Source of the DNA: Atriophallophorus winterbourni | Lineage: Eukaryota > Platyhelminthes > Trematoda > Plagiorchiida > Microphallidae | Direction of reading: 5' to 3' | Length of the DNA: 64,000 nt | NCBI GenBank assembly: GCA_013407085.1 | Contig: JACCGJ010016166.1 | Span: forward strand, 1-64,000 | Shown: one piece after another, positions 55,176 through 64,000 of the stretch | Layout of the letters: each line of letters starts with the position of its first letter | Position numbering within the stretch: the stretch's first letter is position 1 | Position numbers and translations under genes: made by a program | The notes under the pieces: model-generated | Databases searched by the model: none | What the model saw: the letters and a program-made list of their open reading frames with translations, nothing else | What the model was told of the DNA's origin: nothing

Positions 55176-55315
55176 CTGGAATAATTGTGATCTCCAACCG
55201 TATACCGAGAATGCGATTTTCATCGTCCATGCATTGATACACATCGACCGACTTGCTGTCCATATGGTCAACGGAAAATGACGGAATTTCTTCATGGTTT
55301 TGAAGCGCATGATTC
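55176..55315 (-). CDS. Ig-domain exon (D to G strands)
   Basis: Acceptor ttattttacag, donor gtcagt, 140 bp, no stops in the frame used. It encodes PSFSVDHMDSKSVDVYQCMD and NRILGIRLEITIIP: VDVYQC is an F strand with the Ig cysteine, and LGIRLEITI the G strand. It ends in phase 1, as the upstream partner of a transmembrane exon should. The nearest one on this strand is Z2 (53,086), which is a pseudogene, so this may belong to a dead gene or to another gene downstream. Confidence 0.55.
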
Positions 55316-57289
55316 CTGTAAAATAAGAACGATGCGGCCTTATCGCGTTTCCATTTTGTACTCCTAAATTGCTAAAATGATTTATTTTTAATTCGATTAA
55401 GGATAGTAAAAATACCATGAATAACCGTAATAAGCGATCTAGACTAATCCGCATCATATTATCCTATTTTAATTTATCACATTTATATAATATTATATAC
55501 TACTAATAATAATTTATAGATAGTTTGCGATGCAGCAAAATGTCTGCATTTTATTGTCTAATTGTATATTGACAAGGCGTTCACAGAATTGCTCTGTTTC
55601 ATTGAACTGTGTACTCAGTAAATTAGAAAATCAGGATCACTCCAAAAATAGTTTAACCAGTGAGCGGATTGGGTTTTCAAACTTGAGGTACGGCATAACT
55701 GATGTTTGACAACAACCACGCAATCGTCCATGTGTGCATCCGTCTTTATTTTCTAACCTCATATACTTCTCAATAACAGATTCAGTCTTGAAACGAAAAT
55801 AATAAAGGACACCCAACATTACGTTCTTTTTGAATAATGATCCAATTCACACCTTTCACCAAATACACATCAAATGGAAAGAGATTCCTTTAAGCGGAAG
55901 CAGCAGGTGTCTCGTCTAGGATTTTATGCCAGAAAGGAAGAGCTGCAAGCACTTTACTCTCAGCGAAACTTCGCTCATAATTTGTAAAACTGGAATGCAT
56001 TTGTGATGAGGGCTAATAATGAAATGCTCATATCCACCGCACTTTCACGTTACTTTAGTCATCCATGGGCGCCTAGAGTGCTTGACCAATAATCAATTTT
56101 TGATTCTGTGTTCCAACATACAGTTTCGTTTAATGAACCCTATGTATCAGTGAATGTCAAGCATATATAGTCTCAATATGTTGATCGAATTATCATGGTT
56201 AATGTGCCAACAGCTCAAGTTTTATTTTGAAATTTACGAAAATTCGACAATGGAAAATTAGCGATGGAAATATGTCGTACAGTGCGGTACGACAGAAACT
56301 AATACTGTTTGGAACATTTTATCTATTCCTTGTACCTCGTCACATCGTGGTTTTCTTAATTTTTGATTTTTTTACCATTAACACATTTCTGTGTTCTGAT
56401 AATCTCGTTTGGAATCGATTGTACTGTCGGATGTCATCTTGCACATAATACTATAAACAAACATTTTAATATAACTGTTCTCATGACTCATTACATCAAA
56501 CTAAATCTCTAAATAATAATAATAATTGTTTAAGGTCATGTCCTAAAAACTATCTATTTTTTAGTCATCATATTGCATGTATTGGCAGTTATAATATAGT
56601 TATGGCGGAAGAGCGTGCCTAGGTGCAGGGCAAGTTAGAGCTGGGTTTATCCAAACAAATATTTTTCTCTTGAACGAGTACCTGCTTATCAATGCGTTTT
56701 TATCATGGAACAAATAATCGACACTGAGACTTGTTGTTTGTGTTGTCCACTGTGGGTGTATATTATGAGCACATAAATATTCCATTCTCCGCAGCTTCAC
56801 AAGTGTCAAGTGCACACCAAAGTCGACAAACTGAATCCAAGTTTGCTTGGTTCCAAAACGCTTTCAACAAATGAACAGGATTACGGGGTATGCTGTTTTA
56901 GAAAATTAAGTAACATATGCTAAACACTATCGAAATCATCGTTTTAGATATCTACAACTTTTATCACGTATAAAGGTGTTGACCTCATTCATTCTATTCA
57001 AACATTTACGTCATGCAAGCACATCCTTCTACTCAACGGGAAAACTTGGAGAATGGCAGTGAATTCGTGCACTATTAGGGATTAAATGCTGATATATCAA
57101 TGCAAAATTCATACAAAATACAATGAAGCATTTATATTTTAACCAATAATTATTGGTCAATCGATCTGGCGAATCTATTTTCATTGTTCCCTCATTTGCA
57201 TGTGTTTTCATCAGACGCACTTCACGACAGGTTTCAAACTGTTTGCACCCTCAATGTTATGACAGGACGATAAGGATCCGCATGCGCTT
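55316..57289. other. No gene recognised
   Basis: 56,030-56,120 contains, inverted, the unit seen at 41,680-41,740 (cttgaccaataatcaa..., gattctgtgtt). Other frames here show no motif. Confidence 0.35.
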
Positions 57290-57455
57290 ACAACAGTGGA
57301 ATAATTTTGAATAAACGTTGCGCTGGTGTGCCAATGTGGGTTAGGTTTGGTACGACCAACCTGTGCAATCACATGCGCTTAACAACATGTAGATAGGAGT
57401 TAAATCGATGATAATGGACGAAAATGCCCGTTTGCATGCATTTTTCGGTGTTGTT

Positions 57456-57795
57456 TCAAGAATACCTTATGTCAAATTTATCTGCTAATGATCGTTTACC
57501 TGAGAAATGTTGCTGTTGAACCAAAGGTTTTTGCACATTGTACTTCATATTTCCGCATTCAGTCAGTCCTCTCCGCGCCGGGTGGCAGATGAGGCGAAGA
57601 TAACCCCACGCTAGTGGTTCCGGTCTGCGCAACACACTAAGAACATTGCTCTTGAAGAGTCTGATCTTCGTGTTAATGCTGAGATCGGAGGATTTCCAAA
57701 TGGAATTCAGCATGCAGAATGCTTGGTTCGCCTTCCCGATCCTTCTCCTGACCACATCTTCACAGTCAACATTTACAGTCAGTTTTCTCCCAAGG
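57456..57795 (-). pseudogene. SR2/RTE-type LINE 3' end with internal deletion
   Basis: The minus strand reads VVRRRIGKANQAFCMLNSIW and SSDLSINTKIRLFKSNVLSV, the RTE region before the YGSE motif, and then jumps directly to the 3' end cagaccggaaccact ... cggagaggactgactgaat. The join is the kind of 5'/3' fusion that gives rise to short derivatives such as the one at 37,271-37,635. No palm or C-terminal domain. Confidence 0.8.
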
Positions 57796-58649
57796 TAGAT
57801 TGTATCTGTACTTCATATTTACCCTGTGAAATTACGGCTGACTTTGTGAATCCATTTACGTTGAATTTCGGATGAATCATCCAATGACCCACAATGTTGC
57901 GGGCGATAAGATGCAATGACAATAAAATCACATTTCTTGCAAATGTTTTGCTTTATAAATCTGAGATGGTTGAAGTATTTTAAGTGGTTCATTATCTCGA
58001 TAATCAGATCATTATCAGTTTGATAGTGACAGGTTTGTTCACGAGGTCATTTAGTGTTCTTCTTGACAATCGAAAATACATCATTTTATAGTGAGACATT
58101 AAAATCAAAACCATTCAGCTATATGATACATCAAAATGAATATAATCCTGCATGGAAGATCTATGCGCAACCTTGAATTTCGCGCTTTCTTTAGGGTGAT
58201 TTATTTTCGTCTATCATCTTCACATGTCGTCCGCGTGGGCAGCATATAAATTTGATGACATCAATGAAGAAACCAGACTTGCAGTATCCAATTACAATGT
58301 ATTACATCATAATTGAACATGACTTCAAATTTCAATTAAATTTGAAAGAAGAAAGATTTGATAATTAAAATCAAATAATTAAGGTTTTTTATTGCGATGA
58401 AGTTTGCAAACGAACGCCTGGACGACTTTATCGATTTAACTATTTCACAAATCAATCCTATCTGACAATTAACTGAGGGATGACAACAATACTTTTGTTT
58501 TCACATTGTCAAGAGCATTTGAATTATAGCAGTTTCGTTCTGCTGGGAGGAACTATTTTCAATTTTGGATAAATTTATTTGTACAAAACATGGAGGTACA
58601 ATTTATGAGTATGGATTAGTAGAAATCAGTAGAGCAGGGTTCACTGTCA
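57796..58649. other. No gene recognised
   Basis: AT-rich sequence without supportable features. Confidence 0.35.
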
Positions 58650-58849
58650 GAATATATATCGACAGTTTAGCTGATTGATGTGCATCTTTCCAAGTATATT
58701 TAGAATATTTTAGGTGGTAACGTTGCCAAGGATAATGAACCTCCACCTTCGAGCTACGTTGGACTAGGAGTTAGAAGTGTGGCTTCACTGAATGCTAAAT
58801 GATAACAAATTTTGTTAAAATCTGTCACAGCCACAACGTTAGTGATATA

Positions 58850-59115
58850 ACTTCGAAATGATTCGTACACTGAAATATTGCGATGTTTATATCCAGTTGA
58901 CTTTACACGAAAAGGATTCTGCGCGATATTATTCTGATATATTTGTGTCGTTCGATGTCGACCGTGGATATATATCACGGTCGTATGATGTTTTCATGCG
59001 GCACAAATGTTTCTACTGGAAATACAGTCAGAGTCGGTGGAAACAATCTCTTCCGCAGCGCCCGCAGCGATTGGAAATACTCAGTCGATTGACGCTATTT
59101 GCACGCTGGCGGATA
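58850..59115 (-). pseudogene. RTE-type LINE finger scrap (in B3)
   Basis: The minus strand reads SNRCGRCGRDC, HRL, then KHLCRMKTSYDRDIYPRSTS. Same scrap as in B1 and B2; the C..C spacing of the finger is kept although the frame is broken. Confidence 0.6.
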
Positions 59116-59241
59116 TATTTATATCATATCTATTGCTAATTTGTAGCTATATTCGAATAATACGTGTAATGTAACGTAATGTTGTGTGTGTATTACAAAT
59201 AATGCGTCTGAACTCTTCAAAAAACTACACTTACCTTTCAG

Positions 59242-59487
59242 ATGCAGAATATCAATTCAACATGGAATTGAAAGTAGCTGGATCGTACGGAGAACCTCAC
59301 CAGTTGTTTAATTCCGGATTCCAACATAGAGTGCAGGTGCAATTGCAGGAATCACGATCGCAGCTATTGAATATGTCGCGCTCTTGTTGTTGCTGTTCTA
59401 TTCATGGATTATTTGATAAAGCAATTCAAAGCAATCAGAGCAAGACTGCTTGTTGGACGTGAGAATCCGGTTCAAGCAAATTCGTGA
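59242..59487 (+). pseudogene. Z3: IgSF transmembrane exon, two frameshifts
   Basis: After the acceptor cttacctttcag: AEYQFNMELKVAGSYGEP, then a one-base loss (shared with Z2) and a second loss within the helix region. The frame pieces still show GAIAGITIAAI-type sequence and the FDKAIQSNQS/KQFKAIRA tail. Dead copy. Confidence 0.6.
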
Positions 59488-60044
59488 ATTTGCTGAGAAA
59501 TCAACTTCGCATCAATTGAACTGCTTACAGATGCTGATAAATAAACGTGTACACACGCTTGCAATAAAATCACTTTTTGCTTAACAAAACTAAATTTGGT
59601 AAAGCAATGCATTTACGGGACGACGGTAGAGCGAATTGTCAACGGGTTCAGTTTAAATATAACGGCGACAGCTTCAATCAAGTTTGAGATTTGACGTTCG
59701 ATCTATCAGTTGTAATCGTTGGAACATCCGCTACAATCAAAAATATTGAAAAGATGAATACGCGAAATTCGATCAATAAAATTAGTCCGAAGTATGCACT
59801 TACAAGTATTAAGACAGACTGAGTGAGCACGGTCATACGGTTGATCTCAACCTAATCATTTCTGTTCAATTGAAACTTATGTTCACGATTACCACGCGTA
59901 TTTTATTCTCAATTAGTCCGCATTCGTTATATTTTCTGAAAAGCACTTTTTCTGTAGAGTTTGATGTTGTAGTACCGGGCCATTTCGTGGGATGGTGATA
60001 GTTGTAATCAAGTTGATGATGTTACTTTTCATCAATTTGGTGTA

Positions 60045-62290
60045 ATCAATGAGACATCCGCTACATTCGATATCGCTACCGCTACCGTATCGTCAAACTG
60101 GTCGTGATGTTCCGCACTGTCCCATTTGAACGATCTAGGCTACAGCAGCTGTTCGGCAACTCAGAAATCGCGCACAAAAATTCATCTACAATAATAACAT
60201 AGATGCGCCGCCTGTTTGGGTCATCGCATATTGACGATTTCTCACCAAGGAAACTATGGCTCAAGCGTTTATCTAACTGCATGCAACCCATCTTGGTTGC
60301 TGCAAAAGCACTCCGCACTTGCGGTACAAAGAGGTTTTCAAAAGATGTATGAAAGCTCTTGGCATTGTCCCGGCTCGTTATGAAGAACTTGCTTTTGACC
60401 GCTCACATTTGTGGCATTGTATAAAGCTTTATCTGCAAGCTGGGGAGGAAGAAATACAGATCCTGGCTGCTGAACGGAGATCACGCTACCGGCGTGCAAC
60501 CGATGCAATTCGACCGAGTTCTGACTTTCGTTGCCGGCGCTGTGAGAGATCCTGTTTCTCCTGAATCGGCCTGTTTAGTCATTCTAAAAGCTGTAGAACA
60601 TTAACATTCATACGATTGTGACGTACTTTAATTATCGACATAGATCAAAGGAGGCCAACATTCATTTTTTAAGTCCGTCCACGAAATTTTGTGGACAGAT
60701 AACAAAGAAACAGGAAACATACATTTACCTTTTATATGCTCTAGATCGATTAATTAGTTAAGATTTATTTATTATAACAAGTAAGAATAACCGCATCCCA
60801 AACCAAAACTTCACGATCATGGAGTTAAACTGATTCCAGCTGAATAGGTTATGAATAAGATAAATGAAAAGCTGTTTGTTGTGTCATAAACATTATACAA
60901 AAATGGGATTAATTGTTTTGAATATAACTACCATAATCTCTATTTTCCCAAAACGAAATCATTATATATTACTAGTTGTGGATGTAATAATTTGAATAAT
61001 TTTCTATAATGCTTACTTGCACTCTCGGCCGTGCTCCGTGAAATGCGGACGAAATGTATGAAACACAAGAGTTGAAAATTGCACACAAAGATCACAAAGC
61101 TTATGATTGGCCTAATTTCGTACGATCGATTTTGTGGATGCACTCAGTGCGACCTGTAATTCAGTGATTGAGTGGTTAATAATTTGTGCGAAATATTGAT
61201 CAAACCAGAAGACAAATCGTACCAAATATATGAAGATTCCATGAAGCATGGTTAAGCTGCAGCAATTAACCGTGTTGCCTACATAATGGAGAAAAATCTT
61301 TCTTATCAAAAACAGCGAAAGTAAATATTTTATCCATATAAAAGTTGATTCATTTAGGAACAGACGCAAGATTTCGGAACATTCAAAAACGGTGTGTAAA
61401 AATCTCTGATGCATTTTATTTTCTCTGAGACTTTATGGATTAATATGTGCGGTATACGTGCGCACTTCAATTCCAATTGTCTTTGAATGGGACTACGTTC
61501 ACAGTAATTGTTCGAAATCTAATGAAAATTAAATTCGAACTCAATCAGTAAGATGCGTTATATGACAACATTTCGCGTCCAGCACTGAAGCTGCCACAGA
61601 TCAGTGGGGGATAGTCAGAAAATGGAACGTATGTGATTAGCAATGGAACCATTACTACTAATTCGTCTCCAACTAAGCAGACAATGAAAATCCTAGGGAT
61701 GTCAGGGTGCGTTAACAAAGCACGAATCAATTGGATTTATTTCTAATTCGCATGCACCCAATGAGGAAAGCAGACAGTGTCGAGACAATATATTATTGAC
61801 TGGGGGCTACCAAGTTCAAGGGGAGCGGTAACCGAACAAGCCGAGTTACCGACGTCGAGTGTATAGTTTCTTAGCCAATTTGATTACAAATACCTACCAA
61901 TTTTCGAGGCAAATTCTTGCCTTGCTTGTACGAGCTTAATTTCGGACACAGTTATACTGGTGTAAAATACGCTTCAGGTCTTTCCGTGTTTTATAGTGTT
62001 TTTGGCCCCCTATAATGTGATGCTGAGAACATTAACTCTTGCGTGAGGTTCAGTCGTCAGTGTTCGCGGTAAACACATATCTGCTTTTGTTACTAATTGA
62101 GAAATTGTTGGGTTGCTAGACTGTGACCCAACTAGACGGAGTGGAGTCCTGGCTAAACCGTTAGCCATTTTATTTGATGATGACCACGGTAAGCAAGATT
62201 CGCAAGGTTCATCTTCATTACACCCGGATAAACAATCATAACACTAAGTTAAGTAAGCACTTTTGTGGTATTTTTCTTATCATTTTTGCG
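60045..62290 (+). repeat. R2c: third copy of block R2
   Basis: Parallels R2b from gagacatccgctac to the gcgcgatgagcaac string at 62,287. It carries an RTE C-terminus, the short frame (broken here) and the long 3' part. A V-type Ig exon starts at its right edge. Confidence 0.8.
60200..60690 (+). pseudogene. RTE-type LINE C-terminal fragment (in R2c)
   Basis: An 81-residue open frame (RYKEVFKRCMKALGIVPARY, EELAFDRSHLWHCIKLYLQ, SSDFRCRRCERSCFS) runs directly into the C-terminal finger with C..C.R.C, then a stop. It confirms that the finger is the natural continuation of the LRYKEVF domain. Confidence 0.75.
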
Positions 62291-62297
62291 CGATGAG

Positions 62298-62538
62298 CAA
62301 CAACTATTTCGGGTTAAATTGCGTTGGCAATTGTATCTACCAAAATGGTTTGGGCGTATCATCAATTTTTTGATAACAATTTTCTATATTTGGGATACCA
62401 GCTTCGCCTTTGATATGTTGTTTACTTTGAGATGCACAACATACCCAGCAGGATATTGCGGTCTGCCAAATATTACGCTCAAGGTCCTAGTTCTTCAAAG
62501 CTCACCGTCTTATCAACCGAAATTACCGATAGAAGCAC
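62298..62538 (+). CDS. V-type Ig-domain exon, nectin-like F-G region
   Basis: Bounded by a possible acceptor (gcgcgatgag) and the donor gtgaga. It encodes LRWQLYLPKWFG (C-strand Trp), then IWDTSFAFDMLFTLRCTTYP and AGYCGLPNITLKVLVLQSSP. The D-S-F-A-x-D-x-x-F-T-x-x-C pattern is the E-F turn of a V-set Ig domain, and CTTYPAG followed by a G strand resembles nectin-type domains. The frame is open for 107 residues. It may be the N-terminal domain of a family member whose later exons lie beyond the window or were lost. Confidence 0.5.
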
Positions 62539-62589
62539 GTGAGAATGTAAATCTAATAGAAGAAACCCACCGCATAACATCAAGTTGAG

Positions 62590-63520
62590 CTTGCCCAGGA
62601 TAATAGTCAGAAGCAAGCAAATGAATAGTACCAATCCACGAACGCCTAGTGATGCCGTTCAAACTGAATAGCTTCAAACATGGTATTTTTGCCTAACAGA
62701 GTGGTGAAAAACTTACTTAGACCGCGTTGGAAACCGCAAATGCTCTCGCGATTTATTTCTCTTAGGTGTTCGTGGCAAACGTTTCATTCTGAGGTCATGA
62801 GTATTCAGGCGGCCCAGCAATCGAAACATTAGCAGAAAGGTTATAATTCCAGAAACACGGAAATACCTTATATCTTTTCGTCACACCTTCCCAGATTGAT
62901 TGCCGGCGCAATTGTTTAGTTGGATTCCTGAACCCAACATGTGGTGAACCACCCCTGCCTGGCGGTGTTTCAGACGAAATTGGACTTACACCGGAAAAGT
63001 AACATCATTCGTGAGCCTTACATTTGGTATTCTTTATTCCTTTTAGACTATGCTCATTTTCAGATTTTTATTCATGATGTAATCCTTTCATGTTTTGAAG
63101 TAATAAAATTTTAACAATAAATCCTTGAATTCTTAATTGGTTGAATGCTTGGAACATTTTGCCTGAAGCAATCAGACGCTCGGATTCTGGTGAGGTTTTC
63201 GCTCCTAAAATCGATAAGTATATGGCGAAATATGCGGTGTGACGGTCCCTATAGATTTTTGAGAAATGTTACTAGATATTTCTGTCATCTTATGGTTATT
63301 ATTGAGCTTACTGCGTTTTCTACCACAAAACCTAATGACGTCTCAGTTTTCTGTGCTTAAACTTGGCTCGTGTTAAATTTTTGCTATAAAATAGTAAACC
63401 TAATTTTCCAAATAGTAAGTTAAAACGATTGTTGATTAAACATGAATACGATTTTAATTTTCAATGAGAATTGGTATACTGACGTGAGTACAGGTAATGT
63501 ATCATGAACTCGAACAATTA
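62590..63520. other. No gene recognised
   Basis: Could hold intron or downstream exons of the Ig gene at 62,298. No clear exon was found. The frame at 63,145-63,360 has no known motif. Confidence 0.35.
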
Positions 63521-63529
63521 AAGCCACGA

Positions 63530-64000
63530 GCAGAGTCCATTAGGGATTGTTTTATTCGCAGACGATGTAAAAATCTGGAAGAAGGTCAACTCTATCGAGG
63601 ACTGTCAAGTTCTGCACGGAGATTTGAATAAGCTGCACCAGTGTTCAATCCAAAACAAACTGCCATTTAATTTCCGCAAGTTAAAAATGTTGCAAGTCGG
63701 AAAACCCTTTCCCTGTACCCATACAATTGGCAGTCACCCGCTTGAATGGAGTACATCACAAAAATATCTCAAGATCTGGATGTCTGGCACTTTGAAGAAC
63801 AGTCTACGGTGCGAAGCCTCTCAAAGCTTGCGTGCAGCTTGCTCGGTTTACTGAAACGCATTTTCGGACGTTTCTCACAACACTCGCGAAAATACTAATC
63901 ACTTACATACATCCTGTCGTTAACTACGCTGTACAAGCTTGGACGCCATAGATGGAAAAAAATCTCGCTTCTCGATCGAATTCATCACAAGGCAACCAAA
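63530..64000 (+). pseudogene. CR1/Jockey-like RT palm fragment, cut by window end
   Basis: LGIVLFADDVKIWKKVNSIE holds the catalytic FADD; NKLHQCSIQNKLPFNFRKLK and HPLEWSTSQKYLKI follow, then in another frame LLGLLKRIFGRF-like sequence and the YAVQAWTP region. It matches 40,665-41,060 of N1 with many differences, so it is a related but distinct lineage. Frame breaks are present near 63,850. Confidence 0.8.

Larger units (their letters stand above)
58650..60030 (+). repeat. B3: third copy of block B, partner exon missing
   Basis: Follows B1 from tatatcgacagtttagctgattg through the RTE scrap and Z3 to gtagagtttgatgttgtagta near 59,970, where it stops. The W exon is absent. R2c begins almost at once. 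Confidence 0.75.

Noticed and set aside
58858..59139. Plus-strand 93-residue frame in B3
   Set aside because: The opposite strand carries the RTE finger scrap shared with B1, B2 and 45.7 kb.
1..64000. CRISPR array, bacterial operons, Shine-Dalgarno sites
   Set aside because: No regularly spaced repeats and no dense gene packing; splice sites and eukaryotic retroelements show that this is nuclear eukaryotic DNA.

Overview
The window looks like AT-rich nuclear DNA of a flatworm, most likely a digenean trematode. The evidence is the set of mobile elements: Ty3/Gypsy LTR elements of the CsRn1-like type, with the protease active site written as D-T-A-S-D and a double Cys-His knuckle in gag; RTE elements with the C-terminal C..C.R....SRIGL.SH finger; an SR2-like short retroposon; and CR1/Jockey-like non-LTR elements. 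There is no operon organisation, no dense coding and no rRNA or tRNA gene that I could recognise. Genus and species cannot be told from this window. Nearly all coding sequence is retrotransposon debris or single exons split by GT..AG introns.

Layout. 0-4.1 kb holds decayed non-LTR fragments and an AT microsatellite. 4.5-7.0 kb is G1, a minus-strand Gypsy copy with two LTRs and a 5-bp target duplication but only gag and protease. 7.0-9.6 kb is a heavily mutated RTE element. 10.8-16.6 kb is the most interesting host-type region: exons of immunoglobulin-superfamily (IgSF) type I membrane proteins, called here X1, Y1, Y2 and X2, laid out as a large inverted duplication. 16.7-18.5, 27.6-29.7 and 60.0-62.3 kb are three copies of a long block (R2) that contains an RTE C-terminus. 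20.4-21.4 plus 25.8-27.1 kb is a tandem pair of another block (R1), split by a second Gypsy element (G3, 21.4-25.8 kb). 29.9-31.8, 52.0-53.6 and 58.6-60.0 kb are three copies of a third block (B), each with an IgSF transmembrane exon (Z1-Z3); two of them also keep a convergent partner exon (W1, W2). 32.0-36.7 kb is G2, a Gypsy element with both LTRs, a perfect 5-bp target duplication and every pol domain, broken by several stops and frameshifts. 36.8-41.7 kb is a CR1/Jockey-like element (N1) whose ORF1 is interrupted by an SR2-derived short retroposon with a 12-bp target duplication. The remainder is LINE fragments, a foldback element at 41.7 kb, a possible SEA-like remnant at 43.4-44.0 kb, an Ig exon at 55.2 kb and a V-type Ig exon at 62.3 kb.

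How it fits together. Two layers are visible. The host layer is a dispersed family of IgSF cell-surface proteins whose exons share splice phases: phase 1 before the F strand, phase 0 after the C strand, and phase 1 into the transmembrane exon. One member, Y1 on the minus strand at 11.3-15.1 kb, has open exons and compatible phases where they can be tested; the other copies carry stops, frameshifts or lost cysteines. The mobile layer has copied, inverted and interrupted this family. The strongest candidate for something undescribed is this clustered, duplicating, convergently arranged IgSF family. All calls come from reading the sequence; no alignment or database search was run, so exon edges and repeat edges are approximate unless a splice site or target duplication is given.
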